A stretch of 64,000 bases of DNA from UBA5072 sp041737175 (GTDB lineage: Bacteria > Bacteroidota > Bacteroidia > Bacteroidales > UBA10428). The translations under genes were made by a program, and so were the position numbers. Positions 41,955 through 50,605 of this stretch are shown here, piece after piece. The notes under the pieces were generated by a model. It did not search any database. It worked only from the letters and a program-made list of their open reading frames with translations, and was not told where the DNA came from. The stretch spans positions 62,001 through 126,000 of the forward strand of contig JBGSSF010000008.1 in the NCBI GenBank assembly GCA_041737175.1, read 5' to 3'. Each line of letters starts with the position of its first letter. Position 1 is the first letter of the stretch.

Positions 41955-44312
41955 TTACATCAACAACAAACCGGTTTGGTACAAAAGAAACGATGCTATC
42001 CAGGCCAGACCGGTGCTAAACAGCACGGAAAAAACCGCCCATCTCCATGACCCGGATTCACTGTGAATGGCTGTAATTGTAGCTATACAAGGAAAATACA
42101 GCAGGGTGAACATCAGGAATGAAAGCGTGGCCAGTGGTGTAAATTGCTGTGCATTTTGGATCTTTTTCACCAGGTCTGCATTCCCATTTTCCGAATGATA
42201 TATAACACCCATTGTACTTACTACAATTTCTTTTGCAGCCACGCCGGTAAGCAGGCAGACTCCCATACTCCAGTCAAAACCGAGCGGCCGGATAGCGGGT
42301 TCAATGAATTTGCCGACACGCCCGATGTAGGAGTTTTCATTGACACCGGTGGTTGGGATTGCCGTACCATCTGCTGCTTTTGACACCGGAAAATGTCCGA
42401 GAGCCCATATCAGTATGGAAGCAATCATGATGATGCCTCCCATTTTTTTAAGGTACTGCGAAGCTTTAAACCACATATGTTTCAGCGTGGATCTAATTGT
42501 TGGGAACCTGTAGGGCGGAAGTTCCATAACGAAAGGTGCGTCTGTGGACCGAAACAGAGTATTTTTAAATAAAAGAGCCGCCAGAATGGCAACCAGAATA
42601 CCGGTGAGGTAGATGCCAAACAACATGGTCCCTTGAAAACCGGGGAATATTGCTCCGATCAGCAGAATATAAACCGGGAGTCTTGCGCTGCAGCTCATAA
42701 ACGGATTGATTAACATGGTCAACAGTCGATTATTGCGGTTCTCGATGGTGCGTGTGGCCATCACCGCCGGAACATTGCATCCGAATCCCATGATCATTGG
42801 GATAAATGATTTTCCGTGCAGCCCGATCTTATGCATTAATTTGTCGGTAATAAATGCAGCCCGGGCCATATAACCAGTATCCTCCATCAGGGAAATGAAA
42901 AAGAAAAGGATGAGGATATTGGGCAGGAAAATGATAACTCCGCCAACTCCGCCGATAATGCCGTCAATTAGCAAATGCTTCAGAGAACCGTCCGACATGA
43001 TCCGGTTTAAAAATCCTCCCAGGAGCCCTACCCCATTGTCAATCCAATTCTGAGGATAGGCGCCCAGATTAAAAGTGGCTGAAAACATGATCCACATAAA
43101 AAACAGGAAGACCGGAAATCCTAAATAACGGTTCGTCAACAGGGTGTCAATACTTTCGGACATCTTTCTTCTGTCCTGTTTACCGGTCTTCCAGGTTTCT
43201 TTCAAAGCACCGGCGATGAATCCATATCGTGCATCCGTAAAGACAGTCTCGATCGAGTCTCCCATAATTTGTTCAATTCTGCCGACTTCTTCGCGCACTG
43301 TTTTCAGAACTTCCTTTGATCGTTCAGCGGGCATGATCAGATTTTCAATGGTATTGTCCCTGTTCAGCAATGCCAGCGCGACATAGCGTTCAGACAACCC
43401 CGGCGTCTCGACCCGGGAGCCCGTGGAACTGATCTTCTCCGATATTTTTGCCACGGAATGCTCCACCTCAAAACCATAATTGATCTTTATGCTGCGCTGG
43501 TAAATGTCCTTTCCTGCATGCACATCGGCTACCTTCTGAAACAACCTGTGTATTCCCTTCCCTCTTGCACCGATTGTGGGAATTAACGGTATACCCAGCA
43601 TCCTGCCAAGGCTGGTGTAATCGAACCTATCCTTATTTCTGACCAGTTCATCAAACATGTTCAGTGCTACCACCACCCTGACATTCATGTCTATTAACTG
43701 GGTTGTGAGAAAAAGATTCCGTTCAATATTTGTGACATCCACTATATTGATAACCACATCCGGCTTTTGCCTGATCATAAAATCCCTTACAAATAATTCT
43801 TCGGGGGAGTAAGCTGATAAAGAGTAAGTGCCCGGCAAATCCGTTAATTCAAAAACAGTATCTCCCAGTCTGAAAGAAGCTGTTTTGGAGCCCACCGTAA
43901 CACCGGTATAATTACCGACATGCTCACGTGAACGGGAAGCATAATTGAAGATTGTAGTCTTGCCTGAATTGGGATTCCCCACCAAAGCCACCCGTATGGT
44001 TCGTCCATTATAAGCTCTATTCGAAGAAACAGTATTTTCCCCGGCATTTGCCTGCTCGTTCAGAACCAGAACCGATTGAAGATCTGAAACCACAATTTGT
44101 GCAGCTTCTTTCCTTCGCAATGAAACGTTGTAGCCTAGAATACTGAACTCAATCGGATCGTTCAGGGGAGCGTTTTTTACAACCGTTATTTTCCTGCCCC
44201 TGACAAAGCCCATTTCTCCGATTCGCTGCCGGAATGCACCTTTCCCCTGGATACCGGATATATAAACACTCTCGCCTGTATCTACTTCTGATAATCTGGT
44301 CCCTTCCATCAT
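41955..44312 (-). CDS. feoB: Ferrous iron transporter with fused FeoA domain (FeoA-FeoB)
   Basis: 785 residues. Residues ~1-76 are an SH3-like FeoA domain ('LSEVDTGESVYISGIQGKGAFRQRIGEMGFVRGRKITVV'). A GTPase domain follows with G1 'VGNPNSGKTT', G3 'DLPGTYSLSAYSPEE' and G4 'ALNMFDEL'. The membrane part contains two gate domains ('GGVGGVIIFLPNILILFFFISLMEDTGYMARAAF', 'GFGCNVPAVMATRTIENRNNRLLT', 'SCSARLPVYILLIGAIFP'). It imports Fe2+ across the inner membrane. Fusion of FeoA to FeoB is typical of Bacteroidetes. The Cys-rich partner follows 3 bp downstream. I see no convincing Fur box in the 89-bp spacer upstream. Confidence 0.96.
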   Translation of the reverse strand: MMEGTRLSEVDTGESVYISGIQGKGAFRQRIGEMGFVRGRKITVVKNAPLNDPIEFSILGYNVSLRRKEAAQIVVSDLQSVLVLNEQANAGENTVSSNRAYNGRTIRVALVGNPNSGKTTIFNYASRSREHVGNYTGVTVGSKTASFRLGDTVFELTDLPGTYSLSAYSPEELFVRDFMIRQKPDVVINIVDVTNIERNLFLTTQLIDMNVRVVVALNMFDELVRNKDRFDYTSLGRMLGIPLIPTIGARGKGIHRLFQKVADVHAGKDIYQRSIKINYGFEVEHSVAKISEKISSTGSRVETPGLSERYVALALLNRDNTIENLIMPAERSKEVLKTVREEVGRIEQIMGDSIETVFTDARYGFIAGALKETWKTGKQDRRKMSESIDTLLTNRYLGFPVFLFFMWIMFSATFNLGAYPQNWIDNGVGLLGGFLNRIMSDGSLKHLLIDGIIGGVGGVIIFLPNILILFFFISLMEDTGYMARAAFITDKLMHKIGLHGKSFIPMIMGFGCNVPAVMATRTIENRNNRLLTMLINPFMSCSARLPVYILLIGAIFPGFQGTMLFGIYLTGILVAILAALLFKNTLFRSTDAPFVMELPPYRFPTIRSTLKHMWFKASQYLKKMGGIIMIASILIWALGHFPVSKAADGTAIPTTGVNENSYIGRVGKFIEPAIRPLGFDWSMGVCLLTGVAAKEIVVSTMGVIYHSENGNADLVKKIQNAQQFTPLATLSFLMFTLLYFPCIATITAIHSESGSWRWAVFSVLFSTGLAWIASFLLYQTGLLLM

Positions 44313-44485
44313 TTTGCGAAATCAATCGCGCAATTTTACCCTTTATATAGTTGACAGGCAATACCTAGATATGGGGAATTTGATGCCTGACCTGACAAAG
44401 GATGATGAGAATTTTGGTTTTTTATATGGAGAATCTCAGAACATTTTCTATCTTTAGAAGAGAACCATTGCATTTTTCAGCAAAC

Positions 44486-45232
44486 ATGGCTCAGCCTGAT
44501 AATATATATGACAAAATACAGGAGTTGCTAGGCGATATTCCGGGAAACCTTACAATTCTCGAACAACAGATTGATGCTGATGTTCAGATGGAATACTTTA
44601 GTTATGCCAAAAGTCATACCGCGGATTTTGATGCGGAAGAGGTTCTCAAAAACAGGGAATTTATTTTCCGGCATGATCTCACCCTGGATGATAAGAAACA
44701 CATGTTGGTTCAGCTGGCTAATATTGACAGCATAGAAGCATACCGGACGCTGGAAAGATACATTCAAGGGTCACCTGACCAGTTGCGGGACTGGGCAACC
44801 CTTGCTTTGCAGGAATGCAGGCTTTTAATTGAAAGCAAACTGCTTGATAAAAGTCAGGTACTTATCTCAACCGGGTTGGGTGGAAAAGGACTCAAACTTC
44901 GCTATTTTGCCGTCTTGTTAAATAACCAGGGTTGCTCCTATTCAACCTTTGAGCAAAGGATTATTTCGGAAGAGGTTCGCTTTTCCGTAAAAAAATCGAA
45001 AGGGGAGCTGGAATACATCCGATTCCATAAGGAATTGTGTACAGTCCTCATTATGATACCCTTGCAGGTACCTGTACAGGGATTGTTCGACAATCTGATT
45101 CTTGAATGTAACCAGTATGGTAATTTTTTAAATCCCGATTATTTCATTACCAATGTCAGGGAACTAACAATTTCTCAGATCCGCAAAATGATACAACAAA
45201 CCTGTATAAAAAACAAAACCCGGAAAGAATAG
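44486..45232 (+). CDS. Conserved hypothetical protein, helical
   Basis: About 248 residues from the ATG at 44486 ('MAQPDNIYDKIQELLG'). A -7-like TATCTTTA at 44449-44456 lies inside the longer frame that would begin at 44402, favouring the later start. The protein is alpha-helical with HEAT-like character ('LANIDSIEAYRTLERYIQGSPDQLRDWATLALQECRLLIE'). No enzyme motif is seen; 'STGLGGKGLKLRYF' is glycine-rich but is not a P-loop. It is cytosolic and stands alone, with a terminator overlapping its stop. Confidence 0.75.
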   Translation: MAQPDNIYDKIQELLGDIPGNLTILEQQIDADVQMEYFSYAKSHTADFDAEEVLKNREFIFRHDLTLDDKKHMLVQLANIDSIEAYRTLERYIQGSPDQLRDWATLALQECRLLIESKLLDKSQVLISTGLGGKGLKLRYFAVLLNNQGCSYSTFEQRIISEEVRFSVKKSKGELEYIRFHKELCTVLIMIPLQVPVQGLFDNLILECNQYGNFLNPDYFITNVRELTISQIRKMIQQTCIKNKTRKE

Positions 45233-45249
45233 ACTTTCCGGGTTTTTTT
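45217..45249. terminator. Rho-independent terminator overlapping the stop codon
   Basis: AACCCGGAAAG (45217-45227) pairs with CTTTCCGGGTT (45234-45244) around AATAGA, followed by a T tract to 45249. The stop TAG (45230-45232) is in the loop. The A tract on the 5' side means it may serve both this gene and the converging PUR-like gene. Confidence 0.85.
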
Positions 45250-45261
45250 ATGGCTTTCAGT

Positions 45262-45663
45262 TCAGTTTTTACTTTCCTTTTCATCGAATTCAACACTTTC
45301 AAGATCATCAAATTCAACGTTGGTATAATCATCAGCACTTCCGGCATCATCTGTAATAGCCTGATCCATAACCTGATCGGAAGCTTTTACGGTTTTAATA
45401 AAATCAATCACTTCACTAAAACCATCCGAAAACTTGTCAAAATCCTCCTTGTAAAGAAAGATTTTATGCTTTTCAAAAAAGAAGCGTCCGTCCTTATGAA
45501 AACGTTTCTTACTTTCCGTTATCGTCAGGAAATAGTCATTTCTTCTTGTTGCCTTAACATCAAAAAAATAGGTTCTTTTTCCTGCTCTCACCGCCCTGGA
45601 AAAGATTTCCCGGTGTTCGGAATCTTCGGCGGTCTCGTTTTTTTCATTCCTTTGTTCAATCAT
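45262..45663 (-). CDS. PUR-alpha-like DNA/RNA-binding protein (DUF3276)
   Basis: 133 residues. The core 'REIFSRAVRAGKRTYFFDVKATRRNDYFLTITESKKRF' and 'FEKHKIFLYKEDFDKFSDGFSEVIDFIK' is the PUR repeat of bacterial Pur-alpha homologues, which bind single-stranded nucleic acid. The C-terminal tail is strongly acidic ('DYTNVEFDDLESVEFDEKE'). The family is almost universal in Bacteroidetes. It converges with the preceding plus-strand gene across a shared terminator. Confidence 0.87.
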   Translation of the reverse strand: MIEQRNEKNETAEDSEHREIFSRAVRAGKRTYFFDVKATRRNDYFLTITESKKRFHKDGRFFFEKHKIFLYKEDFDKFSDGFSEVIDFIKTVKASDQVMDQAITDDAGSADDYTNVEFDDLESVEFDEKESKN

Positions 45664-45875
45664 ACGTCAGGGGTTTTTTAGTAGAGATTAATAGCCATTT
45701 CAAAAATATAAATTTTTCTTCATGAACCTTCATATAGTGATATTTATTATCGTTTTTTTGACGAAAAATGACTATATTATGAAATTTCCAAATCCCGTGA
45801 AAAGTCTAAAAATTTCACTTTCTTTGCATTTCAATAAAACGGCTAAATTGTTTCAGATACCAGGTTCTTTCAATC

Positions 45876-46823
45876 ATGATCAGCAGAAGGATATTAAGAA
45901 TTAAGATTTTGCAACTCCTGTACGCCTATTTCCAAAGTGCGGAAAATTCAATCAATAGATTTGAAAAAGAACTGTTCTTTAGTATCCAGAAAACCTATGA
46001 TCTATACCATTACCTGTTGTTGCTGGTTGTGGATATTGCCGATTATGCCAACTCGCGCATAGAAATCGCACGACAAAAGAAAATTCCTACCCGGGAAGAT
46101 TTGAATCCCAATACAAAATTTGTCGATAATCTTGTAATCCAGCAAATACGGATTAATAAGCAGCTGAATCAATACCTCAATACGACCAAGTTATCCTGGG
46201 TTAATTCTCCCGATCTCATCAAGAAAATGCATAACCGCATCCGGATGGCGACTTTTTTTAAAGAGTATATGGAGGATGCCGGGAGAAATTATGATCTGGA
46301 TAAAAAACTGATCATGGAAGTCTATACGTCAGAAATCATAAACTCTGAAAGTCTGTATCAGACTCTCGAGGAACAAAGTATTTACTGGAATGATGAAGTG
46401 GAATTCGTAATCAGTATGATTGCCAAAACGCTTAAGGGATTCCATGAAAACGAAGGCGAAAAGGCCACGCTGATGCCGCTCTTTAAAAATGATGACGATA
46501 AGGACTTCGCCCGGGAATTGTTCCGAAAAGTAATCCTGCATAAAGAGGAATTCGGCAAACTGGTTGAATCATTTACTGAAAACTGGGATGTCGAACGTAT
46601 AGCCTTTATGGATTTGCTTATCATTGAAATGGCGATTACCGAAGCCGTTGTTTTCCCTTCAATACCCACCCGGGTCACCATTAACGAATACCTTGAAATA
46701 GCCAAGTTTTACAGCACCGAGAAAAGCAGTGTCTTTATCAACGGACTGCTCGATAAGATCTTTAAACACCTAAAGGAAGAAAAGAAAATCGTCAAGGTGG
46801 GTCGTGGTTTGATTGGGGAGTAG
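45876..46823 (+). CDS. nusB: Transcription antitermination factor NusB (long form)
   Basis: 315 residues. The N-terminal 'ISRRILRIKILQLLYAYFQS' and the C-terminal 'DVERIAFMDLLIIEMAITEAVVFPSIPTRVTINEYLEIAKFYSTEKSSVFINGLLDKIF' are the NusB core helices; the ~150 residues between are the extension usual in Bacteroidetes. NusB binds boxA RNA with NusE for rRNA antitermination. It heads a plus-strand series nusB, yajC, ybbR-like, coaE. The dispersed palindrome element begins 9 bp after the stop. Confidence 0.95.
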   Translation: MISRRILRIKILQLLYAYFQSAENSINRFEKELFFSIQKTYDLYHYLLLLVVDIADYANSRIEIARQKKIPTREDLNPNTKFVDNLVIQQIRINKQLNQYLNTTKLSWVNSPDLIKKMHNRIRMATFFKEYMEDAGRNYDLDKKLIMEVYTSEIINSESLYQTLEEQSIYWNDEVEFVISMIAKTLKGFHENEGEKATLMPLFKNDDDKDFARELFRKVILHKEEFGKLVESFTENWDVERIAFMDLLIIEMAITEAVVFPSIPTRVTINEYLEIAKFYSTEKSSVFINGLLDKIFKHLKEEKKIVKVGRGLIGE

Positions 46824-46831
46824 CGCCTGCC

Positions 46832-46884
46832 ACCCTTCAACTGGTCTTTTGACCCTTCAAGCGGTCTTTTGACCCTTGAAGGGT
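46832..46884. repeat. Dispersed palindrome (ACCCTTCAA...TTGAAGGGT), extended copy
   Basis: ACCCTTCAACTGGTCTTTTG is followed by ACCCTTCAAGCGGTCTTTTG and ACCCTTGAAGGGT, that is, the left arm occurs twice before the right arm. It lies in the nusB-yajC spacer. Same family as 9983-10014 and 35822-35854. Confidence 0.85.
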
Positions 46885-46972
46885 AGTAATTTGCAGGGAA
46901 CATAAAATTGTTGTTACTTTGCCTCTGCAGTAGTAAGTATGTAATTTCTTAATTATTAATATAATAAATTAA

Positions 46973-47302
46973 ATGATGAATAGCTTTTTAGGAACTGTTT
47001 TAATGGCCTCTCCCCAACAGCAGGGACAAAGCCCCTGGTCACTTATTCCGCTTTTATTAATTATGGTAGTGTTCTATTTCTTCCTGATTCGTCCCCAGAT
47101 GAAAAGGCAGAAGGAACTGAAAAATTTCAGGGATTCTCTGAAAAAGGGTGACCGTATCATAACAGCCGGTGGTATTTACGGAAAAATAAACAACATCAGC
47201 GACAACGTAATCACTGTTGATGTCGGGAATAACATCCTGCTGAAGGTTGACAAAAGCTCGGTCATGCGCGATAATACTGATGTTGAAAATCAGCAGAAAT
47301 AA
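46973..47302 (+). CDS. yajC: Preprotein translocase subunit YajC
   Basis: 109 residues: one membrane helix ('SLIPLLLIMVVFYFFLIRPQMKRQKELKNF') with the typical FFLIRPQ-KR-KE sequence, then the cytoplasmic beta domain 'LKKGDRIITAGGIYGKINNISDNVITVDVGNNILLKVDKSSV'. It associates with SecDF. It sits 149 bp after nusB and 57 bp before the YbbR-like gene, a Bacteroidetes gene order. Confidence 0.95.
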   Translation: MMNSFLGTVLMASPQQQGQSPWSLIPLLLIMVVFYFFLIRPQMKRQKELKNFRDSLKKGDRIITAGGIYGKINNISDNVITVDVGNNILLKVDKSSVMRDNTDVENQQK

Positions 47303-47305
47303 TAA

Positions 47306-47354
47306 TTTGAATATGCAGCGTTTAAGGTATATTTGTCCTGTACTTTAAACGCTG
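47306..47354 (+). promoter_or_regulatory. Promoter inside a 10-bp inverted repeat, upstream of the ybbR-like gene
   Basis: TTTG (47306-47309), an 18-bp gap and TATATTTG (47328-47335) match the Bacteroidetes -33/-7 consensus. The -7 lies in the centre of a perfect inverted repeat, CAGCGTTTAA (47316-47325) and TTAAACGCTG (47345-47354). The arrangement fits an operator around a promoter, or an RNA hairpin that could end yajC transcripts. Confidence 0.6.
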
Positions 47355-47359
47355 TTGGT

Positions 47360-48385
47360 TTGAATACCGAAAATGATCATACAACAGGTTTCCCTCCCTT
47401 CCTGCAGAGAATCCTGAAACAATTTAAGGATTTGCAGTTGTTGCAGCAGCGCAAACTGCTGACTTTTCTTTTCTTTATAATTATTTCAACGGCTTTCTGG
47501 TTCGCACGTTCATTGGGTGAAGTTTATGAGGATGAGGTCACTTACCCTGTCCGGTACGTGAATTTCCCCGACAACAAAGTCCTTTTTGGTCAGGTGCCTG
47601 ACCGGCTTAAACTCAGAGTAAGAGCACCCGGATTCAGTATCCTGAAAAGCAAACTCAATCTCAATCTTGTTCCACTTAAATTTAACGTAAGTTCATTCTC
47701 CCTGAACAGCATCGGCGTGGATACCTTCTATGTAGTTACGGAAACCGTAAAGGATCTGCTTTCGGCTGAATTTGATCAGGTTACTATTTTGGATATTTCT
47801 CCGGACACCTTGTTTTTCAGGTTCACGGATATGGTTGTAAAAAAGGTGGCTGTCCGGCCCATACTGGATATGCATGATAAGTTCTATCAGAAGCAGTTTA
47901 TGAAAAACGGCAATATTGTTGTAACTCCTGACAGCATCATCATTTCCGGTCCGGGCACCATTATCAGAAAACTGACTGGTATTGACACCGAACCGATACG
48001 GTTTACCAACCTGTCCGATACAGCACAGGCGCAATGCGCCCTGAAACCCATAAACATGGTTGCCTATTCGCAACAGGAAGTTCAGGTAACTTTACCGGTA
48101 GACCGGTTCACTGAGGTAGACGAAAACGTTACCATTGTTCCTGTAAATGTGCCCGATTCATTGAATCTGATAGCAATTCCCGGGCAGGTAACCTTAACCT
48201 ACAATATCTGCCTGAGCAATTACAATAAATTAACAAAAAATCCGCCGGTACCCCATATTGATTATAATGCTCTTCGGAAAGGACAGATTAGCCGCCTGAC
48301 TGTTTTTCTCACCGATACTCCGGGAATCATCAGCAATGTTCGCTTTAATCCAAAAGAAACTGAGTTTTTAATTACCCGGAAATGA
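47360..48385 (+). CDS. YbbR-like domain protein (CdaR-like)
   Basis: About 341 residues. There is no ATG in the N-terminal region; I chose the TTG at 47360 because the -7 element and inverted repeat cover the earlier TTG at 47333. A membrane helix ('LLTFLFFIIISTAFWFARSLG') is followed by YbbR-type repeats in the periplasm ('VTYPVRYVNFPDNKVLFGQVPDRLKLRVRAPGFSILKS', 'PDSIIISGPGTIIRKLTGIDTEPI'). In Firmicutes CdaR regulates c-di-AMP synthesis; here the role is not known. Its stop overlaps the coaE start by 4 bp. Confidence 0.85.
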   Translation: MNTENDHTTGFPPFLQRILKQFKDLQLLQQRKLLTFLFFIIISTAFWFARSLGEVYEDEVTYPVRYVNFPDNKVLFGQVPDRLKLRVRAPGFSILKSKLNLNLVPLKFNVSSFSLNSIGVDTFYVVTETVKDLLSAEFDQVTILDISPDTLFFRFTDMVVKKVAVRPILDMHDKFYQKQFMKNGNIVVTPDSIIISGPGTIIRKLTGIDTEPIRFTNLSDTAQAQCALKPINMVAYSQQEVQVTLPVDRFTEVDENVTIVPVNVPDSLNLIAIPGQVTLTYNICLSNYNKLTKNPPVPHIDYNALRKGQISRLTVFLTDTPGIISNVRFNPKETEFLITRK

Positions 48386-48969
48386 TAAAGGTCGGTATAA
48401 CAGGAGGGATTGGCAGCGGAAAATCACTGGTCTGTCAGGTCTTCTCAAAACTCGGAGCACCAATATATGATGCTGATTCAGCAGCAAGGCGCCTGAGTGA
48501 GTCGGATCCCGGGATCAGGTATAATCTTACCGCACTTTTAGGCAGCGATATTTACAGCGGCCGAGTGCTGAACCGGACCAAAATGTCGGCTCTGATTTTC
48601 AACGATAAATCTCTTCTCGAAAAAGTAAATCAGATCATCCACCCTAAGGTTGCCGGGGATTTCCTCCTATGGTGCAGCGATAAAACACATCATGCCTATG
48701 TGATCCAGGAGAGCGCCATACTATTTGAGAGTAAGGCTTACCTGATGTTCGACAAATATGTTACGGTTATCTCACCCGAAGATATACGCATTCAAAGGAT
48801 CCTTTCGCGTAATCAAATGACATTGGAAAAAATAAGGGCAATTATTAATAACCAGTTAACCGACCCTGAAAAAACCGTACGCTCGCATTATGTGATCGAC
48901 AATGATGGAATAAAACCCATTTTGCCACAAATATTACGGCTTCATCGGGAATTAAAAAATATTGATTAA
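48382..48969 (+). CDS. coaE: Dephospho-CoA kinase
   Basis: 195 residues with P-loop 'KVGITGGIGSGKSLVCQVF', the DxD-type 'GAPIYDADSAARRLS', 'IHPKVAGDF' and 'IRIQRILSRNQMTLEKIRAIINNQLTDPEKTVRSHYVIDNDG', the CoaE lid and C-terminal signatures. It phosphorylates dephospho-CoA at the 3'-hydroxyl, the last step of CoA synthesis. It overlaps the YbbR-like gene by 4 bp (ATGA), so translation is probably coupled. Confidence 0.96.
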   Translation: MIKVGITGGIGSGKSLVCQVFSKLGAPIYDADSAARRLSESDPGIRYNLTALLGSDIYSGRVLNRTKMSALIFNDKSLLEKVNQIIHPKVAGDFLLWCSDKTHHAYVIQESAILFESKAYLMFDKYVTVISPEDIRIQRILSRNQMTLEKIRAIINNQLTDPEKTVRSHYVIDNDGIKPILPQILRLHRELKNID

Positions 48970-48981
48970 CAATCCCTTCTC

Positions 48982-49704
48982 ATGAGAAAATTTGGCAAAT
49001 GGATTGGCGCCGGGCTTGGATGGACGATAGGAGGACCCATCGGAGCAATTATAGGTTTTGCCCTGGGAACCTTTGTGGATGTATCCAACCTGGAGCGATT
49101 TGAACAAAATCAACCGGATACGACCACAGGCGACTTCGTGGTTAGTTTGCTGGTAATTATGGCAGCCGTAATGAAAGCCGATCAGCGGGTGATGAAATCC
49201 GAACTGACTTTTGTAAAAAGTTACCTCACCCGGACCTTTGGAAAAGAGGAAACTGTGGAAATGCTCAAGATATTGCAGAATATTCTCAAACAGGACATAC
49301 CTCTCAAGGATGTAACCAGACAGATCCGCACCCGGATGGATTATCCTTCACGACTGCAGTTGATGCACCTGATTTATGGTATCGCTCTGTCTGATGGATC
49401 CATTACCGAATCTGAAATCAATCAGCTCGATCAGATAGCCATGGATTTGGGTATCAATTCCTCTGATAGCCAATCACTGAAGAACATGCTGGTAAAAACA
49501 TCCGACTGGGCTTATAAAGTTCTGGAAGTCGATAAAAACGCCAGCAACGAAGAAATTAAGAAAGCTTACCGGCAGCAAGCCCTAAAAAACCATCCGGATA
49601 AAGTGGCCTACCTGGGAGAGGAAATTCGCAGAAAGGCACAGGAGAAATTTCAAAAGATCAGTGAGGCTTATGAAATGGTGAAGAAGGAAAGAGGGATGGT
49701 TTAG
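48982..49704 (+). CDS. TerB-like plus J-domain protein (DjlA-like)
   Basis: 240 residues. The N-terminus has a Gly-rich hydrophobic stretch ('WIGAGLGWTIGGPIGAIIGFALGTF') that may insert in the membrane, then a TerB-like helical domain (~50-165, 'MAAVMKADQRVMKSELTFVKSYL', 'IALSDGSITESEINQLDQIAMDLGI') and a C-terminal J domain ('AYKVLEVDKNASNEEIKKAYRQQALKNHPDKVAYLG') with the HPD motif that stimulates DnaK. The order is that of DjlA. It follows coaE by 12 bp. Confidence 0.92.
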   Translation: MRKFGKWIGAGLGWTIGGPIGAIIGFALGTFVDVSNLERFEQNQPDTTTGDFVVSLLVIMAAVMKADQRVMKSELTFVKSYLTRTFGKEETVEMLKILQNILKQDIPLKDVTRQIRTRMDYPSRLQLMHLIYGIALSDGSITESEINQLDQIAMDLGINSSDSQSLKNMLVKTSDWAYKVLEVDKNASNEEIKKAYRQQALKNHPDKVAYLGEEIRRKAQEKFQKISEAYEMVKKERGMV

Positions 49705-49864
49705 GAGTTGGCAGTGGCAGAAGCAGCGGCAGCAGCAGCAGCACCGAGGAAGCGAAAGCGACGAAGGCCCCGCCGGAGGCGGGGGTGGCAGCAGCAGTAT
49801 CAGAAATATTCTTCGTCAATAAGCATATTACAGGCAGATTCGTTTTAAGTTAATCATTTTTCAC
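49705..49864. repeat. GC-rich low-complexity spacer
   Basis: 49708-49738 is GGCAGT/GCAGCG/GCAGCA trinucleotide-type repeat and 49765-49795 is a GC-rich near-palindrome (CCCCGCC..GGCGGGG). No gene is supported. The trinucleotide pattern resembles the sequence encoding the Ala/Pro tract in the isomerase gene at ~39560-39650. Confidence 0.65.
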
Positions 49865-49872
49865 TATTTTTG
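49865..49872 (+). promoter_or_regulatory. -7 element for the DUF5606-like gene
   Basis: TATTTTTG matches TAnnTTTG, 28 bp before the ATG at 49901. No good -33 TTTG is seen. Confidence 0.5.
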
Positions 49873-49900
49873 CACCCAATTATTTATAATAAAGGCATCT

Positions 49901-50419
49901 ATGGATTTAAAGGATATCATGTCTGTATCGGGACAAAGTGGCTTGTTCAGATTTGTATCACAAGGCAGGAATGGAATCATTGTTGAATCATTTACAGATA
50001 ACAAAAGGAGTTTTGTGAGTGCATCCCACAAGGTGAGTTCCCTGGCAGATATTGCCATTTTCACCGATGGTGAAGAAGTGCCTTTGAAAGATGTTCTGAA
50101 AAGCATCCATGAAATGGAACCCGGTGTTCCCGCCCCGGATCCCAAATCATCACCAGATATTCTCAAAAAATTCATGGAAAAAATATTGCCCAATTATGAT
50201 CGCGAACGTGTATACATGTCCGATATCAAGAAACTCGCTTCCTGGTACAATTCACTGCTGGAATTGAAACTCCTGAATTTTGATGAATCAGCTCCGGAGG
50301 AAACTGCAAAATCCGAAGAAACTGTTCAAACAGAATCCAAATCAAAAGCCAAAACCGCGGCAGCAAAGCCCAAAAAAACAACTACACCCAAAAGGTCAGC
50401 AAGGGGTAAAAATCAGTAA
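49901..50419 (+). CDS. DUF5606-like conserved Bacteroidetes protein
   Basis: 172 residues. 'DLKDIMSVSGQSGLFRFVSQGRNGIIVESFTDNKRSFVSASHKVSSLADIAIFTDGEEVPLKDVLKSIHE' is a conserved ~140-residue cytosolic protein of Bacteroidetes, beginning with a small beta domain and ending with 'LPNYDRERVYMSDIKKLASWYNSLLELKLL'. The C-terminal 30 residues are a Lys/Ala/Thr-rich basic tail ('AKTAAAKPKKTTTPKRSARGKNQ') suggesting nucleic-acid contact. Function is unknown. The stop TAA is part of a CAGTAAA heptamer array. Confidence 0.82.
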   Translation: MDLKDIMSVSGQSGLFRFVSQGRNGIIVESFTDNKRSFVSASHKVSSLADIAIFTDGEEVPLKDVLKSIHEMEPGVPAPDPKSSPDILKKFMEKILPNYDRERVYMSDIKKLASWYNSLLELKLLNFDESAPEETAKSEETVQTESKSKAKTAAAKPKKTTTPKRSARGKNQ

Positions 50420-50448
50420 ACAGTAAACAGTTGACTGTTAACAGTTTA
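50413..50448. repeat. Short CAGTAAA heptamer array with inverted end
   Basis: TCAGTAAACAGTAAACAG followed by TTGACTGTTAACAGTTTA. It is the shortest member of the GTAAACA/CTGTTTA family, and it supplies the stop codon of the preceding gene (TAA at 50417-50419). Confidence 0.8.
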
Positions 50449-50576
50449 AGGCGAAAGTGTGCGTAACCGTACATATCCTGTAACAAATCTGGTCGGAAAC
50501 TTACCTGTAACCTTTTATTAGTATTTTTTAACATAATCATAATCTGTATAATACAGCCATTGGCATGATTTATGCA

Positions 50577-50584
50577 TATTTTTG
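50577..50584 (+). promoter_or_regulatory. -7 element for the small exported protein gene
   Basis: TATTTTTG matches TAnnTTTG, 22 bp before the ATG at 50606. It overlaps an in-frame TTG at 50582, which speaks against a start there. Confidence 0.5.
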
Positions 50585-50605
50585 TCTAAACCCAAAATAA
50601 AAACA

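Noticed and set aside
44313..44401. Fur box upstream of feoB
   Set aside because: I looked for a GATAATGATAATCATTATC-like palindrome in this spacer and saw none convincing.
44402..44485. Upstream start for the helical protein at 44486
   Set aside because: The segment contains a TATCTTTA -7-like element and codes for residues unlike the rest of the protein.
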